Assembly: GCA_023213395.1 (NCBI GenBank)
Contig: CM041465.1
Location: 214,341,741 to 214,405,740 of the forward strand
Origin: Cycas panzhihuaensis
Taxonomy: Eukaryota > Cycadophyta
Direction: 5' to 3'
DNA length: 64,000 nucleotides
A program made the translations under genes and the position numbers. The notes under the pieces were generated by a model. That model saw only the letters and a list, made by a program, of their open reading frames with translations. It did not search any database and was not told where the DNA came from. Every line of letters starts with the position of its first letter. Position 1 is the stretch's first letter. Shown here in pieces: positions 35,196 to 46,746 of the stretch.

Positions 35196-35352
35196 ATAAG
35201 GTATCTTATTTTCTCAAATCTAAATAATATTATTCCTCTTATAGGGTTTATAATGGATCATCTAAGAGTAGTATAGTATAGGTTCCAAGGACACTTGGAT
35301 CAAAAGAGAAACATGATAGAAAACATGTGCTCTCAATATGATTCCCATATAT

Positions 35353-35790
35353 TTATTTAGCTATTAGAGTGATGATACCTTTCCCATAATGAAGAATAAT
35401 ATTCCCCATCCTAAGATTAGGGATTATACCAATGTTATATACCCAGTCCCTACCTAATAACATGCCATAAATTAGAGGCATGCCAAATAACATAATGGTA
35501 ATAGGTGTGGCAATATTAAGGAAGATTGCTAGGGGGGCAATGAGGTCTTTTATCTCACTAATAGTTATTATAGGTATAGTATAAAAAGCTATGACTTGTT
35601 GTGTTGGCCTCATTCCTTTTAATCCTAAAGCTTTCATGATATTATAAGGCATGATATTATGAGTAGCCTTAGTATCTATAATATAATTATGGAGCACAAA
35701 ATCATCATGAATATTTAATGAAACATAAAAGAAAAAAATAGTGTATCTTTAAGGAAAGATCATAGGAGACATCATGTTGTCATGAGATGG
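35353..35790 (-). pseudogene. Element F protease (gypsy)
   Basis: The open piece 35697-35353 carries HNYIIDTKATHNIMPYNIM, the aspartic-protease site with D-S/T-G-A changed to D-T-K-A, then IPIITISEIKDLIAPLAIF and MLLGRDWVYNIG. Preceding residues (SLNIHDDFVLHN) fit the family. The Gly-to-Lys change would inactivate it. Confidence 0.83.
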
Positions 35791-36315
35791 TACATTGGCA
35801 TAAGGATCCATTTATTGTTGTAATAATTTCATCAACTTGGATCTCTAATTAGAAAGCTTCATCACTTGCAATAGATTCATCTAATTAAGATATTTCCTCA
35901 TCTCATTCAAAATATCATATTCATTCTCCATATTCTTAACCAAAGGATTCTGATTTCCATCCCCAATTAGAACTCTAGTGATATGAGGAACTTAGGATGA
36001 ATGTTATCCCAATTTTCCTTTTCTAGCCTTTTAGCAATATCAATAACAACAACATTCTATCCAATAGCATTTTGATCTTATTATCTTACTTATTCTCTTG
36101 TTAACATAGTCAAATCTATAATAGAAGTTTATATCTCTATTATGCCATCAAATAAAGTCATTATGGTCCTAAATATTTCACAACTAAATGGTGAAGCTTT
36201 ATCTTGATTATTCCCATAAATAAATAAATGCCTAAGCTAGATGTTCTACCCATTCATGCCCATAACATTGAAATTATGATCAATGCCAAAGCAGGTAGAC
36301 TTTTCCTATAGTTTA

Positions 36316-37220
36316 TGTTGGGACATATTTTGACATATAGACTTTGAGGAAGATGGAATATAAACTTGTATTGACTAAAGAAATGTAGGTACAGACCATA
36401 TAGAGGTACCCATAGTGGAAAAAGGTGGAAAATATGCAATCTGGGTACGTATGACAGATACATACTTGGTTATGTACCTTTTGGGTATGCAATACATGAT
36501 GCATATTATTTTTGGTACACTTGCAGACAACAAGATACATATGGATAGATCTGACCTAAAGGCACCCAAAAATGATGACATCAGCCCAAAAGGACATATA
36601 AATGGATGTATGGATCAGAAAAGACACCATTAAGGAGACTTAATCAAGTGTTAAAGTGAAAGGGTACCTTGGTGACAAAAGGTATGGTTATGACTTTGGG
36701 TCATAACCTTTCACCCAAAAGGCATGAAAGGGACATATTTAATGATGCTTTGAGGACCATTCTAGTGGGAGAACTAAATGATTCAATTCTATAGTATATT
36801 CTCGAGGGTGAGAGCCAAGTATTCTAGCACACATTGGTACGGAGACTAGTATGCATGACAGCAGCCTAAGGTATGTATATTGATGGGTACCTCTTGGGTA
36901 CGCATGTGACATAATTAGTGTATGTGACTAGAATGCATAGGGAACACATTCCAACACCTTATGTATAGAAACTTATTAGTTAATAAGAGAAGAGTTGCAT
37001 GAAAATTGTGGATTCTCCATGTTTGTAAATATTGAATGTGGAATATGTGCCGATCCTTGTATTATTATGTGCCATTATGTTGTAATCATGTAGAAATGTT
37101 AATAAATCTATGTGATCTATATGGATGATTATGTTGATTGTGTCCTAAACTAGACTACAACTTGTGTTACCTTGACAAGTGTATTGATCTCGTAAGGGGT
37201 GTGAAATCTTTAATTCAACA
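36316..37220 (+). repeat. Element E 5' LTR
   Basis: Starts TGTTGGGACATA and ends TTAATTCAACA. It matches 41419-42323 over its full 905 bp with scattered, mostly transition differences. It contains repeated GGTAC-rich pieces and no GC island. Several short ORFs on both strands (36254-36633) are chance frames in this non-coding repeat. Confidence 0.93.
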
Positions 37221-37238
37221 TTGGTTCCGTTGCCTACG
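37221..37238 (+). other. Primer binding site of element E
   Basis: TTGGTTCCGTTGCCTACG follows the LTR and resembles the gypsy TGGYRCCGTTGCC type PBS. Confidence 0.75.
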
Positions 37239-37352
37239 TCCATTGAGGAGGGACGGGGCCTAAGAGTTTCACAAGGAGGAATGCATAAAGGACAGAGGAC
37301 CCTGGCTGTCGTCGTGATGGCAGGCTATAACTAAGCCTCCAGGGACCTTCCA

Positions 37353-39160
37353 ATGCCACCTAAGAGGCCTTCAAAGGTGGAAGATCCACAAAAGGATACT
37401 TCACCTAAAGGTAAAGAAACAAGTAGATAGAGAGTATTACAGTGGTCAGAAGAGTCAAAACTGAGAAGGGCAAGAAGACTAAGTTCGTAGAATAATGAGA
37501 CTAAGGGATAGTCCATTGAAGAATCTGAGGCAAGTGGATCCTAGACACCTCAAGAACAAGGAGAGGGAAACAATGGTAAACAAATGGTACTAACACTAGC
37601 CCCAATCAAGGATGACCTGTTTAGCCCAGAATATGAAGAAAAACCAAAGGTTGATAAGGAACATAAAGACACTCTAATAAAGGAGGAAAGTATACCTATG
37701 GAAGGCACTCTAAAGGACCTAAGTAACAATGAGAAAAAGGCAGAGGAAGGTCCCTCGGCATATTGGGAAAACAAGCTAACAAGGCATCTTTTTGAAGATT
37801 CATCGATGAGGATCCGATCAACATACATAACTGCCATACACCATTTACAGTACAAGTGCCAGGTGTGCTAGAACCTATACATCTAAAGACCCCATTTAAG
37901 AATCCATTATCTAGGAAGGATAATATTGAAGTAAGCACTCCAAATACATCTCCAAAGAAAAGGGTAAAGGAGAGGAGATAGAATCCAGTGAGGAGGAAAA
38001 AGGGGAAGAATCACCACTAGGTGGGACACGGGTACAATCTCCTAGGATGGATGATTACAAAGAGTTTGGGAAATTGATCTTTAATGGCACTCTAGATGTA
38101 GCTGAACATGCATATTTGTTTCAAAATTTGATTGACATAAAGAAAATTATGGATGAAGATGAGATAAATGCCAGATTCACTTATACATTGAGGGGAGTAC
38201 CATTGGCATGGTACAAGGAGTTGGATAAGAAAGAATCATGGGCCAACATAAAAAAGTCTTTTGAAGAAAGATTTCAAAAGTTTCGAAGTAATGAAGCAGT
38301 GGAAATTGTCCTCAAGGAAATCAAACAAAGACTTGCAGAATCGGTGTTAACTTATATTAGTCAGATGAAAATTATTGCAGCCAATATGATCAACGAAACC
38401 ATGACAGATCACAATATGAAAAATTATTTTGTTAGAGGACTAAATGAAAAATTGAGAGCCATGATGCATGCACATCCGTTGAAGTCATTCACTCGATTTT
38501 GAGATGGAGATGGATGCTTAGGCTTGAGGACACGACCCCCTCCTATTGAGATTACAAGAGGAAATAAAGGAAATTAAATAGAATCAGCATAACTGACCCT
38601 TCTACTAGGTGGGAGTATCAAAGGAGGAATCATAAGTAGAATCTCTAAGGAAGGAAGTAGCAAGATTGAAGATAAGGAATAATAGAGAGGATGAAATGAT
38701 AAAGAAGAAGAAGGATCATGAATTCAGAGTAGAAAAATGGTGCCACATCTTTGAAGAAAGTTCACACACAACTAAAGAGTGTGAACTTAATCCGAAGAAT
38801 AATGCATTGTAACAAAGGGACAAATGGTGCCACATATGCGATGTGGATACACATGTGATAAAGGATAACTTTTATAACCCAAGAGGGAGTACAATGAGGA
38901 GGTAACCCACCTAAGAATATATACACAATGAGGAGTACACAAGAGCCCTTAAGGAAGAAAAAACCAATGGGAAGATGCCTTATATGCTTACAATTTAGTC
39001 ATTGGAAATCTGAATGCCCAACCAAGCAGGAATACGAATAAAAATTGTTCGTATGTAACAACTATGGGCCTAGTGAATACAAAATGGAGGATTGCAAGGG
39101 GAAAGCAAAAGCCACCAACTTAATGACAATCATACCGGAGAGTAAAAATGTAAAACTCCA
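37353..39160 (+). pseudogene. Element E gag with several zinc knuckles, broken
   Basis: The likely start is ATG 37353 (MPPKRPSKVEDPQKDTSPKG). An acidic, charged N-terminal part follows (open piece 37584-37871). The Retrotrans_gag core is open at 38047-38502, with ARFTYTLRGVPLAWYKELD and SYLSQM-like helices. Then come four knuckle-like motifs: near 38741 (WCHIFEESSHTTKEC), 38826 (WCHICDVDTHVIKDN), 38978 (CLICLQFSHWKSEC, a full CCHC) and 39050 (VCNNYGPSEYKMEDC). Stops and shifts separate the parts. Confidence 0.85.
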
Positions 39161-39529
39161 AAAAAAGCTAAAAGAGAAGGAAGAAGAGGGGTATCCAAAC
39201 CCATAGACGGAGATGAATTGGTTTTGACAAGCAAAGCAAGTATTATAGGAACTAGCTCAGGAGGATACTATATTACCAATGGGGAAACTTGAGACCAAAT
39301 ATATGTATGTGAGAAAGAATAAACAAAAGGAGAAAGAAAAAGTACCAGAAGAACCAAAAACATAGCCCCAAATGGTATAAATAGAGGAATTATTCAAAGG
39401 ATTACCAGCCGAGGGTATTCCAAGAATGTTGTTTCTGATGGAGAATCTGGTGAAACAGTTGCAATTAACTATTCCTCTATGTTAAGTAATCGACTAGATT
39501 AAATGAGGGATATTACAACAAGGAATTAC

Positions 39530-39990
39530 CAAAAGTCTAAAGAAATTGATGCCATCATTTGACATGGATCCTATGGTGACGATTATGGTATTGGGGGAAA
39601 CATTTCCAAAAGTAATCATTGATGGGGGAGTAGTTGTGAATGTACTACCCACTTCGACATGGCAAAAGTTAAGGAGCCTGAAATTGGAAGCGGCAATATA
39701 TTTGTTAAAATTGGCCAATGAATTATTGGTCTGACCTATGGGGAAGTTGACCAACATCAAAGTGGATGTGGCAGGGATCATCGTGAAAATTGATTTTACG
39801 ATTGTGGAAACAGAGAAAGGTGTAAGTCCTTATCTAGCATTATTGGGGAGATTGTGACTATACAAAACCCAATGTCTCCAAAGCTGGAAAGGCATAACCT
39901 TCACCTTATCAGATGGAGGGAATGAAGTGGTATTACTAATGTTAGGGAAGAATTCCATTGAAGTGATACCTTATGATGGTTCAAGTACAA
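39530..39990 (+). pseudogene. Element E protease (gypsy), broken
   Basis: The open piece 39546-39734 contains FPKVIIDGGVVVNVLPTSTW, an aspartic-protease site of the IDGG(S/A)xVNVxP type found in plant gypsy elements, here D-G-G-V. After one stop the frame continues with KLTNIKVDVAGIIVKIDF and a decayed LLG end near 39848. Confidence 0.8.
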
Positions 39991-40136
39991 CCATTGCAAG
40001 TGAAGCAACAACTTCTTCGTTCGGCAAAGAAAATCTCTACCATACGACCGAAGAATCCACCAAACTAATCGACCTCTAAGAAGCAAAACTAACTTACTTT
40101 GGAGAAATTTACAACTCTTCAGACGACAAGAATGGA

Positions 40137-40532
40137 ATGAAATTTGTGGATTATTGGTTACAAGATGCCTATGAAGTCAACACCTCATCCTATAGGTGTA
40201 ACCTAATTTCTCGGAATGTAGTTGAGGACGTTGATATTAAATCTAAATTTGTTGATTATACGAGTGTTAATAACAACATTAAAAACCTAGACCCAAACCT
40301 AAATACCCCTTTTAACCCAAAATCTTACCTTAATTCACCTCCTGATACCCTAACCCTCTCTAACGCTAACCTTCCCTTTACCTCTGGTGTGGGTCTTGAG
40401 GTAGACTACCCTTCCCCACCCCCATCCCAACCTGAGGAAAAAAGTAACAAACCTTCCTTATCTTCTTTAGAGGTACACCTACCTAGCAAAAGATCATTTT
40501 CAACCATCGGCACCAAATTTAAGGAAGAATAA
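40137..40532 (+). pseudogene. Element E protease-RT linker, open but uncharacterised
   Basis: A 131-residue open frame with Asn/Pro/Ser-rich sequence (LDPNLNTPFNPKSYLNSPPD, PSPPPSQPEEKSNKPS) and no recognised domain. By position it is the spacer that would precede RT in a full-length relative. It ends where the RT-IN deletion must lie. Confidence 0.55.
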
Positions 40533-40639
40533 AAGGAACTGCTAAGAGTATCCCTAGAGATTTCGGTCTAGGAAACAAAATTGCCACTCCAGAAGATAGA
40601 AATCATGGAGATTATGTGAAGCCTTTTTATAGAGAACCA

Positions 40640-41010
40640 CTATATGGAATTTCCCATTTGAGACATTGTAGAGAATATTAGTTAGATGAAGATCAATTAA
40701 GGGATCATAAGAAGAAATTGACAAAGCATACCACACCAAGGAAAAGGTGAAAAAATACAAGGCACAACTGTCACAACAAGACATCATATTTCAAGAAGGG
40801 TAATCAAGTATGGCGATTCGATAATAAATCCCAAACACCCCCAGGGAGAATTGAAGATGCATTGGAAAGGCCCATATATGATTGATAAGGTGTACCAGAA
40901 TGGCACTATCTAGTTGACGAAATTATCAGGTTAGCTACTGCCTGAAATGGTCAAGGGTAGTAAACTGAAATCCTATATCAACTAGGGTAGAGCAACTTAC
41001 CAGCCGAATT
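40640..41010 (+). pseudogene. Element E integrase C-terminal tail (GPY/F region)
   Basis: Broken plus-strand frames read LDEDQLRDHKKKLTKH, then GNQVWRFDNKS, LKMHWKGPYMIDKVYQNGT and LPEMVKGSKLKSY. This is the end of a gypsy integrase, with the charged helix, the G-x-x-V-W strand, the W-x-GPY motif and the final NG...LK.Y. No integrase core, RT or RNase H precedes it; about 100 bases separate it from the linker frame. Confidence 0.78.
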
Positions 41011-41337
41011 AGGTGGTTGTACTATAATGTGTTGCATGAAGTTGAGGCAAAATTGAATTACCTTGATACTAGAACGTGATTCAGTTTGGTATGTAACATA
41101 AAATACAAAAAAAAATAAAAAATAAAAAAACAACTGTAACTCATATCATACAAATAAGCAATATGGTAAAACATTGAGGAAAGATATATCATCATACAAA
41201 AAATCAAGGGAAAGTTGAATAAAACAAGATAAAGGCATAAGGAAAAAAATAAAATAAAAGCAGTAATAGATGAGGATTTATTAACCAAGAATGGGAACCA
41301 AGCAGTCACGCAGAGGTAGCATGGGCAGCCTTAGAAT

Positions 41338-41350
41338 AAAGAGGGGGAGG
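41338..41350 (+). other. Purine-rich tract near element E 3' LTR
   Basis: AAAGAGGGGGAGG lies about 70 bases before the 3' LTR start, farther than usual for a polypurine tract. The bases directly before the LTR are not strongly purine-rich. Confidence 0.35.
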
Positions 41351-41418
41351 AATACCCCAAATTTTAAATTTTTTATTGAGCAAGGATGCTCAACCCAATC
41401 ATGTTGACCTAGGATAGA

Positions 41419-42323
41419 TGTTGGGACATATTTTGACACATAGACCTTGAGGAAGATGGAATACAAGCTCATATTGACCAAAGAAATGTAGGTACAGACC
41501 ATACAGAGGTACCCATAGTGGAAAAAGGTGGAAAATATGTAATCTAGGTACGTATGACAAATACATACCTAGTTACATACCTTTTGGGTATGCAATACAG
41601 GATGCATACCATTTTCAGTATGCTTGTAGACAATAAGGTACATATGGATAGATCTGACCCAAAGGCACCCATAAATGATGATGTCAGCCCAAAAGGACAT
41701 ATGTATGGATGTATGGATCATGAAAGACACCATTAAGGAGACTTAATTAAGTGTTAAAGTGAAAGGGTACCTTGGTGACAAAAAGGTATGGTTATGACTT
41801 TGGGTCATAACCTTTCACCCAAAAGGCATCAAAGGGACATATTTAATGATGCTTTGAGGACCATTCTAGTGGGATAGCCAAGTGATTCAATTCTGTGGTA
41901 TATTCTCGAGGGTGAGAGCTAAGTATTCCAGCACACATTGGTATGGAGAGCAGTATGCATGACAGTAGCCTAAGCCATGTATATGATGGGTACCTCCTAG
42001 GTACACATGTGAAAAAATTAGTGTATGAGGTTGGAATGCACAGGGAATTCATTATAGCACCTTATGTATAGAAACGTATTGCTTAGTAAAAGAAGAGTTA
42101 CGTGGAAATTATGGATTCTCTATGTTTCCAAAGATTGAATGTGGAATATGTGCTAATCCTTATATTATTGTGTGCCACTATGTTGTAATAATGTAAAAAT
42201 GTTAATAAATCTATGTGATCTATGTGGATGATTATGTTGACTATGTCCTAAACTAGACTACAACTTATGTTACCTTGACAAGTGTATTGATCTCATAAGG
42301 GGTGTGAAATCTTTAAGTCAACA
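41419..42323 (+). repeat. Element E 3' LTR
   Basis: 905 bp, partner of 36316-37220, ending TTAAGTCAACA. Confidence 0.93.
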
Positions 42324-43300
42324 ATTTCCTTAGTATGGAAATAGTTTGTTACTGTTTACCTTTAGCCTATTATTTCCAATATTATACCTCATTACTAAGT
42401 TGTTTGATTATATATTGTGGATTCCTTTATTTTTATTGGGGTCATAGTGGTGGGAAAGTCTCCTTTCTAGGATTTATCTAAAATGGAAAAAAAGGTTTTC
42501 CCCACTTATCCATTACATATTCAAGAGAAAGAACCAAAATTTTTGGTGCTTAAAAATCAATAGGTTCTTTCAATATAATCATCATTCTAGTATCCTAATC
42601 TAAACCATCTAGGAACCATTCCATGAAGATCACTTCTAGAGGTTTATTTGCAGCTTCTATCTTCTTGAGTATTCTTTCAAATCTCTCCACAAGTTTATAG
42701 TAGATTAATCAATACCCTTCTTCATGCTATACAATTCTTTCATTAATTTTGCCAAAGTTTTTATACTTCCATACTTGGATTTAATGGTAATAACAACCCC
42801 TCCTAACTACTTATTAAATCATCTAGTAATATGTTGAACTAGACAGTAACATTCTCTATGAGAGAATATGAAAATAATGCAATGGCTAGGTTGGGCTTAA
42901 TGATGTTAAAATTCATGCATATATCTAATAACTTCTTAATAAGTTTCTCAATTATAATACTTTTGTTATCATTTAATTTAGGATAGGCCTCCAAAACCTT
43001 ATATAGAATATTAGGTTATCATCCCTATAATGCTAAATGATGTCTATATATCTAAGGAAGATTATTCCCCTGATTCTTGTTTACATTTTATTGGCCTTAG
43101 GTAGCCATATCTAGTGAACTTTCTAATACACTAAATATTTGATCAAATCAATAGTCCTCTTCTTCAATGTCACTCATCTAAGTAGGGGTTGTTCTAATAT
43201 ACCTTGAGCTCTCATCCACTAGGTAAATTGGTTGCTTGGTGATTCAACCAATTTTACAAAATATAAAACCCTAACTACCTAAACAACTAAACATAAAATG
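42324..43300 (-). pseudogene. Element F gag part, beyond element E
   Basis: The minus strand has broken gag-like frames. Near 42690-42600 it reads FERILKKIEAANKPLEVIFM and EWFLDGLD, a Retrotrans_gag-type helix pattern, and farther upstream KLLDICMNFNIIKPNLAIAL. The orientation and position agree with being the upstream part of element F, displaced by the insertion of E. The 5' LTR and PBS could not be located. Confidence 0.6.
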
Positions 43301-46159
43301 TAAGAAAGAATACCACTTGGGTATGATCTCCTTAATACAATTACCAATTTGTTGGCCTTAGTGATTATGCCCTTCTAAATTCATAATTGTCATAAGTTGA
43401 TCTATGATGTATTTTATGATCTTTGACATAACAACTAGAGATCAACCACAAATATCTAGTTCTCTGTAATTCTTCTTAACTCCAAAAATAATATAAATCT
43501 ATTTTATAGTATGCATAGTAAAGAATAATAAAAGAATATCTTAGAGCCCTATAGAAACCTATTACTTTTTCATTTTTTATTTTTCTTCCTTTTTATATTT
43601 TTCTATTTTTAATAAAGGATTGAAAATAAGGAATAATATAAAGTTGAAAGCAGACCAAAGAAAACCTCTTAATCCACCACCAATCCTAGCCTTAAAGGGC
43701 TATGTTATGCTACTACCATATAAGTATACTAGTAGAGATAAGTAAGCACTTTCTATAATAACAATATAAATTTCTTCATAACTTAAGAAAATTACATGTT
43801 GGATACCACCGAATAACACTCTTATAAATCATAAAGAATGAATTTCCTGGCAATAAAACATAATAAACTAGTTAAACCAAATGGAAATATGTTCATGTAT
43901 GAAAAAATTAAGAGCTCACTCTACATCAATCATTAGCCATTAACTATACTTAATACATGAAATAAATCCAAGCCTTTAGTGCCCTAGATTTGTTATGGGG
44001 GTCTGTCCTTCTATGGTGTTCAATCATACATATAAGATCAAACCAAAAATAAATAAAGATTAGCCATAAATGGTTAAGAAAACTACATAAAGAGGGATTA
44101 TAGAGAAAGAATGAAGTAGAGAAGTGAAAGCCTCAATTAATCACTAGGTAGATCAAGTAGAAGAAGCATGAAACCCTTCTCTAATGTAACAATCACCCAT
44201 CCAAAAAGATCATTTACTAAACTATAATTCAACCAAATTTACACCTTCAATATTTAGAAATTAATAAAATATTACTCCACTATCTTTAGAAGTGAGAGAT
44301 GACTGCCACATGTTATATGGTGGGTAGTGACTTTGGCTTTATTGATCATTTCCCATGACTACTCAAATTTGTTTTTCTCATCTTTTGTAGTTGCTAATGA
44401 TCAATCTTAGCATTAGGGAGTAATTGTTTGTATATGGATAGCATTAATACAAAAATTCTATATCTCACACATCTTATTTTATCTTCTTTTGGAATTCAAC
44501 TAAGTTAGAGTTTCTTTTGAATAAACAATGCTAAAAATTGACATAAAAGAATTTAAGCCTAATTGTTTACCATTGTTCTAAACATTTGATGTTAATTAGA
44601 TGCTAAAATCTAGCCTACCAATTGTCCTCTTCATACCTCTAGTTTGCCTATCATGGATCAATGTGTAAAGTGTTTGTAAAAAAGCTTCAAAAAATCTAAA
44701 GAATCTTTCTACTTGAGTTGAGTAGAGAATTTAATACTTTAAACATATCACAACATGAATTGCATCATTTAAAAGAAATTATAAAGAAATTAAGTTGAGG
44801 TGGTAACTAAGGCCCATAAGGTATTCTAAATAATATTGTGTTATCTATATGGCTTGAAAAATCCCCTAAAAGCCCTTGTTTATAGGCTACTATATGTGTT
44901 TTATAATCTTGTAATCAAAGGAATAGGAGAACTAATGTCATTTTTTCATTTATGAGGTTGTGATGATATAATACAAAAGCCTTTGTATTATTGCTTGAAT
45001 TTTACATTTGTGGCATTAAGTAACTTGCCATTTGTATTATTCCACTCAAATGAGAAAATGAGCAACTAGAGTCCTCACACTTGGATTTGAACTTGTGAAA
45101 TATAAAATCCAACCTATAATAAGACTTTAACATTACCTAAGATGTGGACTTAATTATGTTTACATCAAATTTTACATCAGTATTATCCTTAATCAACTAA
45201 GTCCTACCCATTATTATTCCCCCATTATAATCTTGATTACGTACAATAGTATTTATAAACACATGACTTTTATTTATAAACTTTTCAGTCAAGGTGAAAA
45301 AAAGACTAATAATAGGTGCATGCTAAATATTCGACAAAATGTCTAAATGAAATATGACTAGTAAATAGAGAAAGATAGTAGGTAGTTATGCATCAAGTGT
45401 TCGACAAAATACTAAGGAAGAGTGGACTAAAATGATAGAAATTTATGCATTATAAGAATTTAGGACATATCTCCATAACATACCGAGGACATATCCAGTA
45501 AGAGGCATGAATACTTATATTCATTATTGTCTTAATCTCTCTAAATTGTTTTGAAGGTGCTAAACTTTACATTGACATAAGGCTAGTTGTGTCCCCCTAT
45601 GGATGATTTGCATGAGTAATACGTGTAATGTATACATTATCATCTCATGCTTAGATATGTGGTATAATATGAAGCACACTCATATAAAGATGAGAGTCGA
45701 TGATCATACTTGTCGATATTCTATGGTATGAAGAATACAACCACCTCCATCATGTATTGTATGGTTAGGAAAAGTTATGGCCACTAAGAGAGATAGTCCA
45801 AGGAGTTTGACTTAGTACTAGTGTATAGATGGCATGCCAATTCTAGATTAAGTGTAATAATTAATAATGATGCTTGAGTGATGTTTTTAACTGTTATAAA
45901 TTGAGTTGTAGTAATTAAGCTCAAAAACATTTCAACAACCTTATTATGCATAAATGATAAGTGTATCTATCTATATCTATAGATAGATAGATAGATAGAT
46001 AGATATATGAAGGATCAAGTGACAAGTTATCAATATTATTTATGATGATATTTTTAGAGTAAGTGCATTCTTCAAGTGTAGCAAAAGAATTCAATAAGCA
46101 ATCCAATTTTGTATAGCCATGGTTTGGTGATCAATGAGATCATAGGGATAGTTAAGGGG
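43301..46159. other. AT-rich interval, nothing recognised apart from a microsatellite
   Basis: About 2.9 kb without supported coding sequence or repeat borders. The 5' LTR of element F may lie here but has no matching partner that I could find to the left. Confidence 0.45.
45964..46006. repeat. (TATC)n/(GATA)n palindromic microsatellite
   Basis: TATCTATCTATATCTATAGA is followed by six GATA units. The left half is the inverse of the right half, so the block can form a hairpin. Confidence 0.85.
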
Positions 46160-46660
46160 TGTTATATATGTTGAACACTTTGCAAGTGTTACATGGGTAT
46201 AGGCATTATACTTGAGCCCCTTTGTAGGGTCCGAGGCCTATTGTAGGGCCCCCGGCTAGGGGATCTGGGGGGCCAGTGGTCCCCCAAGCGAGGGTTTGGG
46301 GGAAGGAGCCCTTAAGAAAAATTTTTGGGTGTCTTATAGGGGTCTTTGTCATCCTAATGGTTTATGCCCATTATATTGTAAAACCACAAGGCAGTATCTT
46401 ATAATGTTGTCTCTATATATTCTTATGCAATGGCACATGTAACATATGAAGATGATGAGATAGTTGTGGATGAGTCAAGGAGAAGATTTGGGGTTCATCT
46501 CTATAATTCTTTAGTTGCTGCTCAGATTAATAAAAGGTCTATGCTTAGACCCGAATCTCTTGGTGTTCTTTGTTGAGAGTTTGATTTATTTATATTATTT
46601 GTTCTTTGCATGGTTTAGAGTTCTGTTATCACGTTGCTTCTCGATTATATTTTCTCTTTA
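46160..46660 (+). repeat. Element J 5' LTR
   Basis: 501 bp from TGTTATATATGTTG to TTTTCTCTTTA (CA mutated to TA). It has a G/C-run island at about 46216-46315, a TATA-like CTATATAT at 46413-46420 and AATAAAA near 46529. Confidence 0.93.
46413..46420 (+). promoter_or_regulatory. TATA box candidate in element J 5' LTR
   Basis: CTATATAT is followed about 115 bases later by AATAAAA, as expected for U3-R. The same sequence occurs in the element A LTRs and the J 3' LTR. Confidence 0.4.
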
Positions 46661-46662
46661 TT

Positions 46663-46674
46663 TGGTATCAGAGC
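46663..46674 (+). other. Primer binding site of element J
   Basis: TGGTATCAGAGC, an unmutated initiator-Met-type copia PBS, lies two bases after the 5' LTR. Confidence 0.93.
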
Positions 46675-46746
46675 TAAGAGTTTTAGTTTTGTGGGAAGCC
46701 ATTTGGTAAGTAAGAGCCTTATGCAGTGAACTTGAGTGTGAAGATC

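Larger units (their letters stand above)
32590..36315 (-). mobile_element. Element F, pol part: Ty3/gypsy, split by element E
   Basis: Minus-strand gypsy polyprotein remnants in the order protease, RNase H, RT, RT-linked RNase H and integrase N-terminus. The upstream gag part lies beyond element E at 42324-43300 in the same orientation, so E inserted between gag and protease. The LTRs of F could not be identified. The integrase core is missing on the left. Confidence 0.8.
36316..42323 (+). mobile_element. Element E: Ty3/gypsy LTR element lacking RT, RNase H and integrase core
   Basis: Two LTRs of 905 bp each (36316-37220, 41419-42323) enclose 4.2 kb with PBS, gag, four knuckle-like motifs, protease and a linker, then only the C-terminal tail of integrase. 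The flanking 5-mers gttta and atttc match at only three of five positions, so the target duplication is uncertain. It sits inside element F. With no RT it could have moved only with help from a relative, unless the deletion happened after insertion. Confidence 0.88.

Noticed and set aside
36254-36633. Cluster of five overlapping ORFs on both strands
   Set aside because: They lie in and at the edge of the element E 5' LTR, overlap each other in several frames and recur in the 3' LTR with different lengths; non-coding.
36311-42328. Target-site duplication of element E (gttta/atttc)
   Set aside because: Only three of five positions agree and not all differences are transitions; not reported as certain.
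45325-45420. Two TTCGACAAAAT copies about 70 bases apart
   Set aside because: Only a short 11-base match in AT-rich DNA, with no further structure.
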